A stretch of 33,960 nucleotides of DNA, from positions 364,384-398,343 of the forward strand of contig NZ_GG695971.1 of assembly GCF_000159955.1 (NCBI RefSeq), written 5' to 3'. Under the pieces are notes generated by a model. The model searched no databases. It saw nothing but the letters and a program-made list of their open reading frames with translations, and was not told the DNA's origin. Positions 16,635 through 23,915 of this stretch are shown in pieces. Origin of the DNA: Paenibacillus sp. oral taxon 786 str. D14 (GTDB lineage: Bacteria > Bacillota > Bacilli > Paenibacillales > Paenibacillaceae). Each line of letters opens with the position of its first letter. Positions within the stretch are counted from its first letter, which is position 1. The position numbers and the translations under genes are program-made.

Positions 16635-17087
16635 ATGAAAGAATTCACGTTTGATGAATTGCGACAAATCGACCGTACTGAGCTGGGGGATCAGGTGCCG
16701 CTGGAGTTGTTCCGGGCGATTCGCCTGATTGGGATGCGGCAGGGGCTGCCTCTGGAGGGGAAAGGAACCACCGCCTCCATCGGCCGTAAAATCGGCGAAA
16801 GCTTGCCCGTCACCACGTTGGACGAGCTGCTCCATTTATTTACTGAGCTGCAGATCGGATTGCCACAGGTTGTGGAGCAAAGTGAGCGATTGCTGCGGAT
16901 TGCGATAGAGGATTGTTTTTGCAAGGGCTTGCCGGTGATGGAGGAGAAGAAGGTGTGCGATCTGGAGGGCGCCATTCTGGAAGGGGCGCTAGGAAAGCTG
17001 CTCGGTCGAAAAGTGAGCGTACGAGAAACAAAATGTAATGTAAGTGGCGACGAACACTGTGAGTATGAAGTCCGAATCTATAATTAA
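16635..17087 (+). CDS. V4R (4-vinyl reductase) domain protein
   Basis: A 150-residue soluble protein. The C-terminal half is a V4R domain: conserved small helices (LEGAILEGALGKLLGRKV, 110-127) and the signature TKCNVSGDEHCEYEV (132-146), in which C134 and C142 are typical. Further cysteines C94, C96 and C108 give a five-Cys set, suggesting metal or redox chemistry. V4R domains bind small hydrocarbons or act as sensor modules, and are found with bacteriochlorophyll and phenol-degradation regulators; here the domain stands alone. ATG 16635 is preceded by AGGAGAGG. The gene is divergent from an Fnr-like regulator, with an FNR box in the promoter, so it is probably oxygen-controlled. The exact role is unknown. 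Confidence 0.75.
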   Translation: MKEFTFDELRQIDRTELGDQVPLELFRAIRLIGMRQGLPLEGKGTTASIGRKIGESLPVTTLDELLHLFTELQIGLPQVVEQSERLLRIAIEDCFCKGLPVMEEKKVCDLEGAILEGALGKLLGRKVSVRETKCNVSGDEHCEYEVRIYN

Positions 17088-17103
17088 TTGATTCTACTTG
17101 TGT

Positions 17104-17457
17104 CTATGATTTCGCCAACAAAAAAACGCCGAGTAAAATGACGATCACGCCAAGCAGCTTGTTCCAAGTGATCGTTTCGTGGAACAGGAAATAGGCCGGA
17201 AGAAGCGCCAGGACGTACGCCAGCGCTTGGAGCGGATAAGCGACGCTCAGCGGGAGGCGGGACAACACGGCAAACCATAGCAAGGTAGCTATCCCATACA
17301 AAGCGATGCCGCCGATCACTGCGGGTGAGGACGCCAGCTTGCTCCAGTGAAGCCCGCCGGTGCGGGCCAGGCCGATTTTAAACAGAACTTGTCCTGTCAC
17401 AAGAAGCAGGATATTGCCGAATAGCAGCAGGTAACTAATGGTTTTGTCCATTTTCAC
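17104..17457 (-). CDS. EmrE/SMR-like four-helix membrane protein (possible lipid-linked sugar flippase subunit)
   Basis: A 117-residue protein made of four hydrophobic helices (about 7-27, 44-63, 68-88, 95-115), matching the EamA/SMR superfamily: LFKIGLARTG after helix 1, SRLPLSVAYPLQALAYVLAL in the middle, and a last helix LLGVIVILLGVFLLAKS. Small proteins of this type include ArnE/ArnF, which flip undecaprenyl-linked aminoarabinose. As last gene of a glycosylation operon it is more likely a flippase than a drug pump. It starts at GTG 17457 with GGGAGG 6 bases upstream (ATG 17451 is an alternative) and overlaps the preceding gene by 23 bp. Confidence 0.7.
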   Translation of the reverse strand: MKMDKTISYLLLFGNILLLVTGQVLFKIGLARTGGLHWSKLASSPAVIGGIALYGIATLLWFAVLSRLPLSVAYPLQALAYVLALLPAYFLFHETITWNKLLGVIVILLGVFLLAKS

Positions 17458-17788
17458 GGACCGCCTCCCGTTCTTTAAGGATGACGATTTCTTGGGTTAA
17501 GCGCAGCACCTGGGCGGTTAGGCGAGTAATGACGATCGTCAGGTGCAGAATTAATGCGAAGCAGAAGAGCAGACCAAACAGAAACAATACTGCAGGTGCA
17601 TACTTGACGCCCAGCTGATCAGCGATCCATTCGATGAGCCCGATATGCGTGGAGCAGATCAGCAGAACGACACTGAACAAAATCCAGAGCAGGGAGTATT
17701 GTTCTCTTAGTTTTTGGCGGCGGACCAATTCCAGGACGAATAAGAGGAACACCGCGGCAACTAACACGGATAAAATGTAAATCGACAT
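17435..17788 (-). CDS. DUF2304 membrane protein
   Basis: A 117-residue protein with three hydrophobic segments (about 3-20, 33-52, 63-88) and a charged, helical C-terminus (about 90-113) that could be a short coiled coil. The motif LVRRQKLREQYSLLWI is the hallmark of DUF2304. Members are regularly encoded beside dolichyl-phosphate-type glycosyltransferases and are thought to assist them; no activity has been assigned. The ATG directly abuts the stop of the glycosyltransferase gene (TAAATG), with AAGGCGGTG as binding site inside that gene, so the two are tightly coupled. Confidence 0.75.
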   Translation of the reverse strand: MSIYILSVLVAAVFLLFVLELVRRQKLREQYSLLWILFSVVLLICSTHIGLIEWIADQLGVKYAPAVLFLFGLLFCFALILHLTIVITRLTAQVLRLTQEIVILKEREAVRENGQNH

Positions 17789-18514
17789 TTATTCTGTCAC
17801 CGCCTTCTGGTGAAGCGGGCGCCGCAATGCGCTCATGAGCACGGATAATGTCACCTTCACCATATAGTAAACCGAACGCCAAGGGGTAATCGACGATCTT
17901 CCGGTGGTGCGGGCGCGCATTTGCACCGGGATTTCGACGATCCGGCAGCCATGGCGCTTCAAATACACGATCGATTCCACTTCGGGATAATCGGTTGGAT
18001 AATACCGGGCGTACAGCTCGATGACCTTACGGCTGGCGGCGCGAAAGCCGCTGGTCGTGTCGGTGAAGCGTTCGCCGGTAACCCAAGAGACGAGCTTGGA
18101 GAAGAAGACGATTCCTGCCCGTCTCGCCGTGGACGACCGGAAGGAAGCGGTCCCTAGGAACCGGGAGCCGATTACAAGATCCTGGTCTGCGATTCCGGCG
18201 ATCAGCTTATGCAATTCTTCTGCCGGATGCTGGCCGTCGGCGTCCATTTGTATGGCAATGTCATAGCCTTTTTGTTTGGCGTAGAGATAACCGGTCTGCA
18301 TTCCCCCGCCGATCCCGACATTGTAAGGCAGCGTCAGCACCTTGGCTCCGGCTTCCCGGGCACAGTTCTCCGTCCGGTCGGAGGAACCGTCGTTAATGAC
18401 GAGGATATCAGCCTCCGGCGCGTGCTTACGGATATCCCGAATGACCGAGCCGATGCTGGCTTCCTCGTTATAAGCCGGTATGATGATCAGTATACGCGGT
18501 GGTTTTGGCATCAT
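17789..18514 (-). CDS. GT2-family polyprenyl-phosphate glycosyltransferase
   Basis: A 241-residue GT-A enzyme of the dolichyl-phosphate mannose synthase group. Start IPAYNEEASIGSVI (12-25), nucleotide-sugar contact NDGSSDRT (41-48), metal-binding DADGQH (91-96), acceptor-side GSRFLG and SGFRAASR, and a basic RARTTGRSSI. There are no TM helices after the catalytic domain, in contrast to CsbB or GtrB. The likely reaction is transfer of a sugar from a nucleotide donor to undecaprenyl phosphate at the inner membrane face. It overlaps the upstream GT-C gene by ATGA. Sugar identity cannot be read from the sequence. Confidence 0.83.
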   Translation of the reverse strand: MMPKPPRILIIIPAYNEEASIGSVIRDIRKHAPEADILVINDGSSDRTENCAREAGAKVLTLPYNVGIGGGMQTGYLYAKQKGYDIAIQMDADGQHPAEELHKLIAGIADQDLVIGSRFLGTASFRSSTARRAGIVFFSKLVSWVTGERFTDTTSGFRAASRKVIELYARYYPTDYPEVESIVYLKRHGCRIVEIPVQMRARTTGRSSITPWRSVYYMVKVTLSVLMSALRRPLHQKAVTE

Positions 18515-19809
18515 GAGTCACAGGCCCCCTTTCGCGCGGACCGGTGATGGGAGCGGCGCAGAACTCGGGCGACCAGGTCGCCAATCAGATAAGACCCGAA
18601 CAGGATCAGCAGCGTCATATTGGGATAACCGTATCGGTTAAACGCTACGAACGGAATATAAATCACCGTGAAATAAGCCAGCGCCAACAAGAGAGGGAGC
18701 AGGCGGTCCAGCTTCAGACGGTTCTTCGTTACGGCCCATAAAATGCCGGCCATATTGACGTACATCATCACGACTTGGATAATGTCCATTACCGGGCGGC
18801 TGATCGGCCAAAACGAGCGCGAATAAAACGGATGGAAATACAGCTCCACCCATCTTCCCAACGTATACCAATACAAATATTTCATCGGCTCATGCGTAAA
18901 TCCGTACCGGAGGATATCCAGCCCCTTGCGGATCGCCGCGGAATCGGCGCCTTGGAATATCGTTTGCGGATCGTATTGAGGATAAGCCTCAAAGAAGCCA
19001 GCCGGCGGCAGTTGCCAACGGATGCGCGTGCCGAGCAAGAACGGACTTCCGCCAGAATTGGTGAACAGGATAAACTCATGAAACGTGACCCAGTTGCGGA
19101 TCCACCAAGGGGTCAACAGCAGAGCATAAGTAACCCCTATGAGAAGGGTGTATTTCAACATCGTCCGCCAAGGAAGCTTCATGCGCAGCCAAATGATCAG
19201 AAAAACGGCGGGGTACAAGGAAGCATGTGGCTTTAAGTAAGCTGCCGCAGCCGTCAGGACGCCGATGAGGACGTATAAAGCGGATCCGCCTCGGTCCATG
19301 GCCAGGATGGTGCAACAGACGAGAAGCAGAAGCAACGTGCGAAAAGTCGTTTCTGAAAGAATGACTCCGGAGGAAAAGTAATCGGGCGGGTAGAAAGCGG
19401 ACACGGTGCAGGCGATCAGCGCCGCCCGGGTGTTGAAAGTGCGTCGACCGATCCAAAAGATAAGATAAATGCACAACGCTTGCAGAAGGCACTGGAACAG
19501 GCGAAAGGCGACGATGCCGCCCTGTTCCTGGCCGAAAACCGCCATAAACCCGGACAGCATCAGCGGCAGCCCGGGCATGATGAAGGCGGAAGGTGCCTCC
19601 TTGGTATTATAGGCAAGTACGCCTTCATTCAGGAGAAGGCGTGCGGATTGAATATACTTCACGTCATCATTGTTCGGGTGAACCGGGTCGCCCAAGAGGA
19701 AATAATCGTTGTAGATCAGGACGATAAGACTCGATACAATGCCCACAAATGCGATCAGACCGAACAAATACCACTTGACCGGTCGACGGACTTCCGATAA
19801 CGAGAACAC
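18511..19809 (-). CDS. GT-C family (GT39/PMT-like) membrane glycosyltransferase
   Basis: A 432-residue membrane protein with roughly ten hydrophobic helices. The first helix (about 14-34) is followed by an extracytoplasmic loop holding an acidic pair, NNDDVKYIQSARLLL; acidic residues at this place are the catalytic ones in GT-C enzymes. A later outward loop (about 245-330) is aromatic-rich. Such enzymes take sugar from a polyprenyl-phosphate carrier and attach it to an outer acceptor (teichoic acid, glycolipid or protein). As first gene of the operon it starts at GTG 19809, where the binding site is weak (GGGG), though a promoter lies 65 bp upstream. An ArnT-like role is possible given the EmrE-like partner. 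Confidence 0.75.
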   Translation of the reverse strand: MFSLSEVRRPVKWYLFGLIAFVGIVSSLIVLIYNDYFLLGDPVHPNNDDVKYIQSARLLLNEGVLAYNTKEAPSAFIMPGLPLMLSGFMAVFGQEQGGIVAFRLFQCLLQALCIYLIFWIGRRTFNTRAALIACTVSAFYPPDYFSSGVILSETTFRTLLLLLVCCTILAMDRGGSALYVLIGVLTAAAAYLKPHASLYPAVFLIIWLRMKLPWRTMLKYTLLIGVTYALLLTPWWIRNWVTFHEFILFTNSGGSPFLLGTRIRWQLPPAGFFEAYPQYDPQTIFQGADSAAIRKGLDILRYGFTHEPMKYLYWYTLGRWVELYFHPFYSRSFWPISRPVMDIIQVVMMYVNMAGILWAVTKNRLKLDRLLPLLLALAYFTVIYIPFVAFNRYGYPNMTLLILFGSYLIGDLVARVLRRSHHRSARKGACDS

Positions 19810-19874
19810 AGTGATTCAACCCCACTTTTTTTATAATTTATCTCTAAAAACTAGAAAATATCACCTTCCATATT

Positions 19875-19903
19875 ATAATATATCCAAAATATTCCTTCGA
19901 CAA
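19875..19903 (-). promoter_or_regulatory. Promoter of the glycosylation operon
   Basis: Minus strand: TTGTCG (19903-19898), 17 bp, TATTAT (19880-19875). Confidence 0.6.
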
Positions 19904-19905
19904 GC

Positions 19906-20592
19906 TTAATCTGTCTGAATGCCGAAACTGGTCAGCTGCTCGCTGAAGGTTTCTCCCGAATCCACATGTCCCCGGTTGATGGCTTCCCATAAATAAAGCG
20001 AGGCGATGGAGCCGTAGGATGGCCACTGCGCGGCTGCTTGCTGCAAATATTTGCGGTCCGGGCGCTCTTCCATGTCATACACCCATTTTGCCGCCCGCTG
20101 CAGACCGGCATCCCCATAGGAAACGACATGCTCCCGGCCCAAGGCAAAGATGAGGAACATCTCGGCCGACCAACGGCCGATGCCTTTCACGGAAACCAGC
20201 TGCTTGATGACTTCCTCATCATCAAGCTCCTGCAGCCGGTCCAGGTCAAGCTGACCGGATTGGACTTTGTCGCTTAAATCTTTGAGGTAAGCGACTTTGG
20301 AAGCGGACAGCCCGGCGGCGCGCAGGTCGGCGTCGCTTTGGGCCAAGAGGGCGGCCGGGGACAGTTCCCCGGCCAACTCGATGACACGGCCGCGAATGGT
20401 GGAGGCGGCCTTGACCGAGATTTGCTGGCTGATGATTGAGCGAGCCAGCTCGGTGAACAAAGGGCCTTGCGGTTTGGTCGCAAGGCTTCCAATCAGGGCG
20501 ATCAGCCGGCCCATCCGGGGATCGGCGCTGGCCAGCGCCTTGACCCGGGGGTCATCGGGGTGGAGCTCAAATACCGGTTTCCCATGGTTCAT
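19906..20592 (-). CDS. alkA: DNA-3-methyladenine glycosylase II (AlkA-like)
   Basis: A 228-residue HhH-GPD base-excision glycosylase. The helix-hairpin-helix is LVSVKGIGRWSAEMFLIFAL (132-151) and the catalytic aspartate is D161 in YGDAGLQRA, at the position of D238 of E. coli AlkA. The substrate-side segment LARSIISQQISVKAASTI (49-66) is standard. It lacks the N-terminal beta domain of E. coli AlkA, as do other short Bacillota homologues. There is no FCL iron-sulfur cysteine set, which separates it from MutY and Nth. It removes alkylated purines from DNA. The ATG follows AAAGGAGG, which begins at the stop codon of the broken ABC-F gene, so the two share a transcript. Confidence 0.87.
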   Translation of the reverse strand: MNHGKPVFELHPDDPRVKALASADPRMGRLIALIGSLATKPQGPLFTELARSIISQQISVKAASTIRGRVIELAGELSPAALLAQSDADLRAAGLSASKVAYLKDLSDKVQSGQLDLDRLQELDDEEVIKQLVSVKGIGRWSAEMFLIFALGREHVVSYGDAGLQRAAKWVYDMEERPDRKYLQQAAAQWPSYGSIASLYLWEAINRGHVDSGETFSEQLTSFGIQTD

Positions 20593-20607
20593 GGGGACAA
20601 ACCTCCT

Positions 20608-21068
20608 TTAGTTTGGATGCTCCTCCAGCAGGGTGACATACTGCTGGAGGAGCTCGTCGGCGCGGAGCTGCAGGGCGTCACGCCGCTCCTGCAGCCGGAC
20701 ATATTGCTGAAGCAGCGAATCCAGCGCGTTGGAATCCTCAGCTTCCGCCATTTCCGCTTCCAAGTGACGCATCTCCGTTTCCAGACTCCGCACGTCGGCG
20801 AAGGTGCCCAGCAGGACGTCGTAAACCGTTTCTTCCCGGTTATAGTCAGGAATTTGCGCTAGACTGCCGATTCGGGCGCCTTTTGGAATAGACAGCAGTC
20901 CCTGGTCCGGACGCTCGATGCCGGCCAACAGCTTTATCAGGTGGTCTTGCCCGCGCCGTTGCGGCCGATCAGCCCAACCGTCTCGCCCGGCTTAGTTTCA
21001 AAGGTAACATCGCTCAGCACCAGTTCGGCGCCGTAATACTTCTGTATATTTTGGCCTTGGATCATCAT
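20608..21068 (-). pseudogene. Broken ABC-F ATPase gene (frameshift plus internal loss)
   Basis: From ATG 21068 (after AAAGGAG) the product starts like an ABC-F protein and reaches Walker A, GLIGRNGAGKTT, where the frame meets TGA. Restoring one C after the ACCACC at Walker A would continue the frame into LIKLLAGIERPDQGLLSIPKGARIG and so on, ending at TAA 20608. Even repaired, it would be about 150 residues instead of more than 500. The sequence passes from the helical region after the first Walker A (YVRLQERRDALQ) into LLQQYVTLLEEHPN, which resembles the last residues of ABC-F proteins. Both signature motifs and the second ATPase domain are gone. ABC-F proteins act on ribosomes, some giving antibiotic resistance. 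Confidence 0.85.
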
Positions 21069-21103
21069 GGTTTCGTTCTCCTTTAATCCCATGCCGATCC
21101 TAC

Positions 21104-21136
21104 AAAAAAGAAGGCAGCAGGAAATCCTGCTGCCTT
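21104..21136 (-). terminator. Attenuator-like terminator upstream of the ABC-F remnant
   Basis: Perfect 11-bp stem AAGGCAGCAGG / CCTGCTGCCTT with a 4-base loop, then C and six T residues on the minus strand. It sits between a promoter with a small ORF and the ABC-F start 36 bp further on, the position of an attenuator. Confidence 0.85.
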
Positions 21137-21158
21137 TAAAGCTCACGCGTAAGTGAGG

Positions 21159-21308
21159 TTAAGGTAGGAGCGGCATTTCGCAATTTGGTTTGGATATCGA
21201 GTTTCCAAAAATGGACAGACTTCTCCCGTTGTTGGCTGCTGCATGAATAATGCCAAACATTGCCACCGGCAGTTGGCCCACTCGATTCCACGCAAATTTA
21301 CGATCCAC
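21159..21308 (-). CDS. Small ORF (49 aa) in the leader of the ABC-F/alkA transcript
   Basis: GTG 21308 is preceded by an excellent AAGGAGGTGG. The 49-residue product (start MDRKFAWNRVGQLPVAMFGI) is not one I recognise; it has no clear TM helix or signal. It begins about 27 bases after the predicted transcription start and ends 23 bp before the attenuator stem. The frame continues upstream to ATG 21356, but that codon lies inside the promoter spacer and has no binding site. Position suggests a leader peptide whose translation controls the attenuator, although 49 codons is long for such leaders. Confidence 0.55.
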   Translation of the reverse strand: MDRKFAWNRVGQLPVAMFGIIHAAANNGRSLSIFGNSISKPNCEMPLLP

Positions 21309-21341
21309 TCTACCCACCTCCTTCACAAAATAGTTACGAAC

Positions 21342-21370
21342 ATTATATTCGTTCATTTATAGGAAATCAA
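21342..21370 (-). promoter_or_regulatory. Promoter of the leader ORF / ABC-F remnant / alkA transcript
   Basis: Minus strand: TTGATT (21370-21365), 17 bp, TATAAT (21347-21342). Confidence 0.8.
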
Positions 21371-21421
21371 GGTTCAATCAGTTGGACATACTAAGGGCAA
21401 CAATCAGGCAACAAAAAACAT

Positions 21422-21450
21422 TTGACGATTCATGGCGAAGTGTGTAATAT
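21422..21450 (+). promoter_or_regulatory. Promoter of the tcyABC-type operon
   Basis: TTGACG (21422-21427), 17 bp, TAATAT (21445-21450). The expected start point is near 21457. Confidence 0.7.
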
Positions 21451-21456
21451 TCAATT

Positions 21457-21480
21457 AAACCTAGTGGTTTTATAGGGAAT
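21457..21480 (+). promoter_or_regulatory. Inverted repeat at the tcy transcription start (candidate operator)
   Basis: AAACC-TAGT-GGTTT is centred on the predicted start region and followed by TATAGGGAATTT. A repressor such as CymR, which controls cystine uptake in Bacillus, could act here; the match to a CymR site is uncertain. Confidence 0.35.
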
Positions 21481-21517
21481 TTAAATTAAAAACATGGATA
21501 GACGGGGGATGGATTCA

Positions 21518-22363
21518 ATGAAAAAATGGAGTTTACTGCTGTTGACACTGGTGCTGACCGTGCTGGTTGCAGCTTGCGGTAATAACAATACGAAAAATCA
21601 AGCGGCAGGTGCGAACCAAGGCAGCGCAGGTAATGCGGCCAACGAGCAGCCGGCGGAGCAAAATTTGCTGGAAGCCGTGAAAGCCAGCGGTAAGCTGCGG
21701 ATCGGTACGGAGGGAACTTATGCGCCTTTCACCTTCCATGACAAAGACGGCAAGCTGACCGGCTTCGACGTAGAGATCGCAGAAGAGGTTGCCAAACGTC
21801 TGGGCGTGGAAGCTGAATTTATCGAGACACCGTGGGACGGTATTTTTGCCGGACTGGATGCAAAACGGTTTGACGCGGTATTCAACGAAGTAACAATTCG
21901 TGATGACCGAAAGGAAAAATACGACTTTTCCGACCCGTACATCGTTTCCCGTGCCGTGCTGATCGTGCCGGAAGACAACGAGGACATCAAAACCTTCGCC
22001 GATTTGAAAGGGAAGAAGGCCGGACAATCGCTGACGAGTAACCTGACGGATATCGCCAGAGAGAACGGAGCGGAAATCGTTGCAACGGAAGGCTTTAACC
22101 AAGCGATCGACCTGTTGCTATCCAAACGGATCGACGCGACGGTCAACGACGGCTTGTCCTTCCTGGATCTGAAGAAGCAAAGACCGGACGTGAAGCTGAA
22201 AGTGGTTGACGAAATGCCGGAAGCGTCGGAGAGCGCAGCCTTGTTTAACAAGGGCAACGAGGAGCTGGTGCAAGCGGTGAACGAGGCACTGGCCGCGATG
22301 AAATCCGATGGAACCTACTTGAAAATCTCGGAGAAATACTTCGGAGAAGACGTTTCGAAATAA
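21518..22363 (+). CDS. tcyA: Amino-acid (probably L-cystine) ABC transporter, substrate-binding lipoprotein
   Basis: A 281-residue lipoprotein: signal MKKWSLLLLTLVLTVLVAAC with lipobox LVAAC and lipidated C20, then an Asn/Ala/Gln-rich tether (21-45). The family 3 binding domain includes GKLRIGTEGTYAPFTFHDKDG and TGFDVEIAEEVAKRLG. The run DAVFNEVTIRDDRKEKYDFSDPYI and SLTSNLTDIARENGAEI fits the TcyA (YckK) cystine group best among those I know. I chose ATG 21518 (after GGGGGA) over the in-frame ATG 21494 because it gives a clean lipoprotein signal. The substrate call is probable, not certain; glutamine or arginine types share the fold. Confidence 0.75.
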   Translation: MKKWSLLLLTLVLTVLVAACGNNNTKNQAAGANQGSAGNAANEQPAEQNLLEAVKASGKLRIGTEGTYAPFTFHDKDGKLTGFDVEIAEEVAKRLGVEAEFIETPWDGIFAGLDAKRFDAVFNEVTIRDDRKEKYDFSDPYIVSRAVLIVPEDNEDIKTFADLKGKKAGQSLTSNLTDIARENGAEIVATEGFNQAIDLLLSKRIDATVNDGLSFLDLKKQRPDVKLKVVDEMPEASESAALFNKGNEELVQAVNEALAAMKSDGTYLKISEKYFGEDVSK

Positions 22364-22380
22364 GCTATTTAAACAATTGG

Positions 22381-22402
22381 AGGCGGCCCGTGAGGGCCGC
22401 TT
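22381..22402 (+). promoter_or_regulatory. Intercistronic stem-loop between tcyA and tcyB
   Basis: Stem AGGCGGCCC / GGGCCGCTT with loop GTGA, not followed by a T run. It probably stabilises the upstream part of the mRNA or gives partial termination, so that more binding protein than permease is made. Confidence 0.6.
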
Positions 22403-22426
22403 CCTTCGGAAAAGGATGCTTAAACG

Positions 22427-23095
22427 ATGGATGAACGCATTTGGAATATTATCGTAGACTCTTTTTTTCCCCTGCTAAAAGCAGGGGTAGCCTTTACGGT
22501 TCCGCTAACGTTAATCACGTTTGCGCTGGGGCTGCTGGTAGCCGTCCTGACCGCGCTTGCGCGGTTATCGAGTTTCGGACCGCTGCGGCTGCTCGCCAGA
22601 TTCTATGTTTGGATCATCCGCGGGACGCCGCTGCTGTTGCAGTTATTCATCATCTTTTACGGTCTTCCCTCCATCGGGATTGTTCTAGATCCGTTTCCGG
22701 CAGCGGTCATCGGCTTTACGCTTAGCGTCGGCGCGTACGGCTCGGAAATTGTACGGGCCGCGATCCTGTCGATTCACGAAGGCCAATGGGAAGCGGCTTA
22801 TTCGCTGGGGATGACCCGGCTGCAGGCGCTGCGGCGGATCATCCTGCCGCAAGCTGCACGGGTTTCGGTGCCGCCGCTGGCCAACTCCTTTATCAGCTTG
22901 GTTAAGGATACGTCGTTGGCCGCTACCGTGACGTACACTGAGATGTTCCGTACCGCCCAACAAATCACGTCAACGACCTATGAACCGCTGGTTGTTTACT
23001 CGGAAGCGGGCTTGATCTATTTAATATTCAGCACCATCCTATCGGCGCTGCAAAATCGACTGGAGAAGCGGCTGGGCCGCTTCACCGCCCGGTAA
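22427..23095 (+). CDS. tcyB: Amino-acid ABC transporter permease (TcyB-like)
   Basis: A 222-residue permease with five hydrophobic helices. The HisM-type domain has WIIRGTPLLLQLFIIFYGLP (about 63-82) and the EAA loop EAAYSLGMTRLQALRRIILPQA (about 121-142), which docks on the ATPase. The C-terminus LEKRLGRF is typical. With one permease gene, the complex is probably a TcyB homodimer. The ATG follows AAAAGGA. It lies 63 bp after the binding-protein gene, with a stem-loop between. Confidence 0.85.
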   Translation: MDERIWNIIVDSFFPLLKAGVAFTVPLTLITFALGLLVAVLTALARLSSFGPLRLLARFYVWIIRGTPLLLQLFIIFYGLPSIGIVLDPFPAAVIGFTLSVGAYGSEIVRAAILSIHEGQWEAAYSLGMTRLQALRRIILPQAARVSVPPLANSFISLVKDTSLAATVTYTEMFRTAQQITSTTYEPLVVYSEAGLIYLIFSTILSALQNRLEKRLGRFTAR

Positions 23096-23110
23096 GGAGG
23101 CCAACCATTC

Positions 23111-23866
23111 ATGATTGAAATTCGCGATTTACACAAGTCGTTTGGTACCCAGGAAGTTCTCAAGGGAGTTAATCTCGAGGTCGAGCAGGGCAAGGTGCTG
23201 GTCATCATCGGGCCTTCCGGATCGGGGAAGACAACCTTGCTGCGTTGCCTGAACCTGCTGGAAACTCCAACGCGAGGAACGCTTCGAATCAGCGACGTTC
23301 AGCTGGAATTCGGCGCTGGCCGGAAACCGAAGACAAGCGAAGTGCTGGCGCTGCGCAAGAAGACCGGCATGGTGTTCCAAGCGTATTATTTGTTCCCGCA
23401 TATGACGGCGCTCCAGAACGTGATGGAAGCCCAGGTTCAGGTGCTGAAAAAGAGCAAAGAGGAAGCCCGCCGGGTTGCCTTGGAGTTGCTGAATAAGGTA
23501 GGGCTCGGTGACCGAGCGGATTTCTATCCGCATCAGCTGTCAGGCGGGCAACAGCAGCGGGTGGGGATTGCGCGGGCGATGGCCATGAGCCCGGACGTGC
23601 TGCTCTTTGACGAGCCCACCTCGGCGCTAGATCCCGAGCTGGTTGGCGAGGTGCTGAAGGTCATGAAGGAGCTGGCCCTTGAGGGGCGGACGATGGTCGT
23701 CGTTACCCATGAGATGAAGTTCGCCGCCGAGGTCGCCGACCGGGTTGTACTGATGGACGAGGGGAACATTATCGAATCGGGGACGCCGGACCAAGTGCTG
23801 AATCATCCGTCCAGCGATCGAGCCCGTTCTTTCCTGAACCGAATTACGCAGCGGGAAATCGAATAA
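23111..23866 (+). CDS. tcyC: Amino-acid ABC transporter ATPase (TcyC-like)
   Basis: A 251-residue polar amino-acid-type ATPase: Walker [10 protein letters not shown] (about 35-43), Q-loop [17 protein letters not shown], signature [17 protein letters not shown], Walker [15 protein letters not shown] and H-loop VTHEM. A ten-residue insert after the first strand region ([16 protein letters not shown]) is usual in cystine and arginine transporter ATPases. It starts 15 bp after the permease gene with AAGGAGG as binding site, and completes a binding protein-permease-ATPase operon. Confidence 0.88.
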   Translation: MIEIRDLHKSFGTQEVLKGVNLEVEQGKVLVIIGPSGSGKTTLLRCLNLLETPTRGTLRISDVQLEFGAGRKPKTSEVLALRKKTGMVFQAYYLFPHMTALQNVMEAQVQVLKKSKEEARRVALELLNKVGLGDRADFYPHQLSGGQQQRVGIARAMAMSPDVLLFDEPTSALDPELVGEVLKVMKELALEGRTMVVVTHEMKFAAEVADRVVLMDEGNIIESGTPDQVLNHPSSDRARSFLNRITQREIE

Positions 23867-23868
23867 AG

Positions 23869-23910
23869 AAGAGAGGTCGGAGTTTGATATGAACTCTGGC
23901 CTCTCTTTTG
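23869..23910 (+). terminator. Terminator after the tcy operon
   Basis: Long stem AGAGAGGTCGGAGTT / AACTCTGGCCTCTCT (one bulge) followed by a short T run. It lies between convergent operons and may work in both directions. Confidence 0.8.
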
Positions 23911-23915
23911 TGTTT

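Noticed and set aside
22469..22488. CCCCTGCT/AGCAGGGG hairpin with T-run near the tcyB start
   Set aside because: The T-run lies before the stem on the coding strand, and the hairpin lies inside the tcyB coding region, so it is not a normal terminator for either strand.
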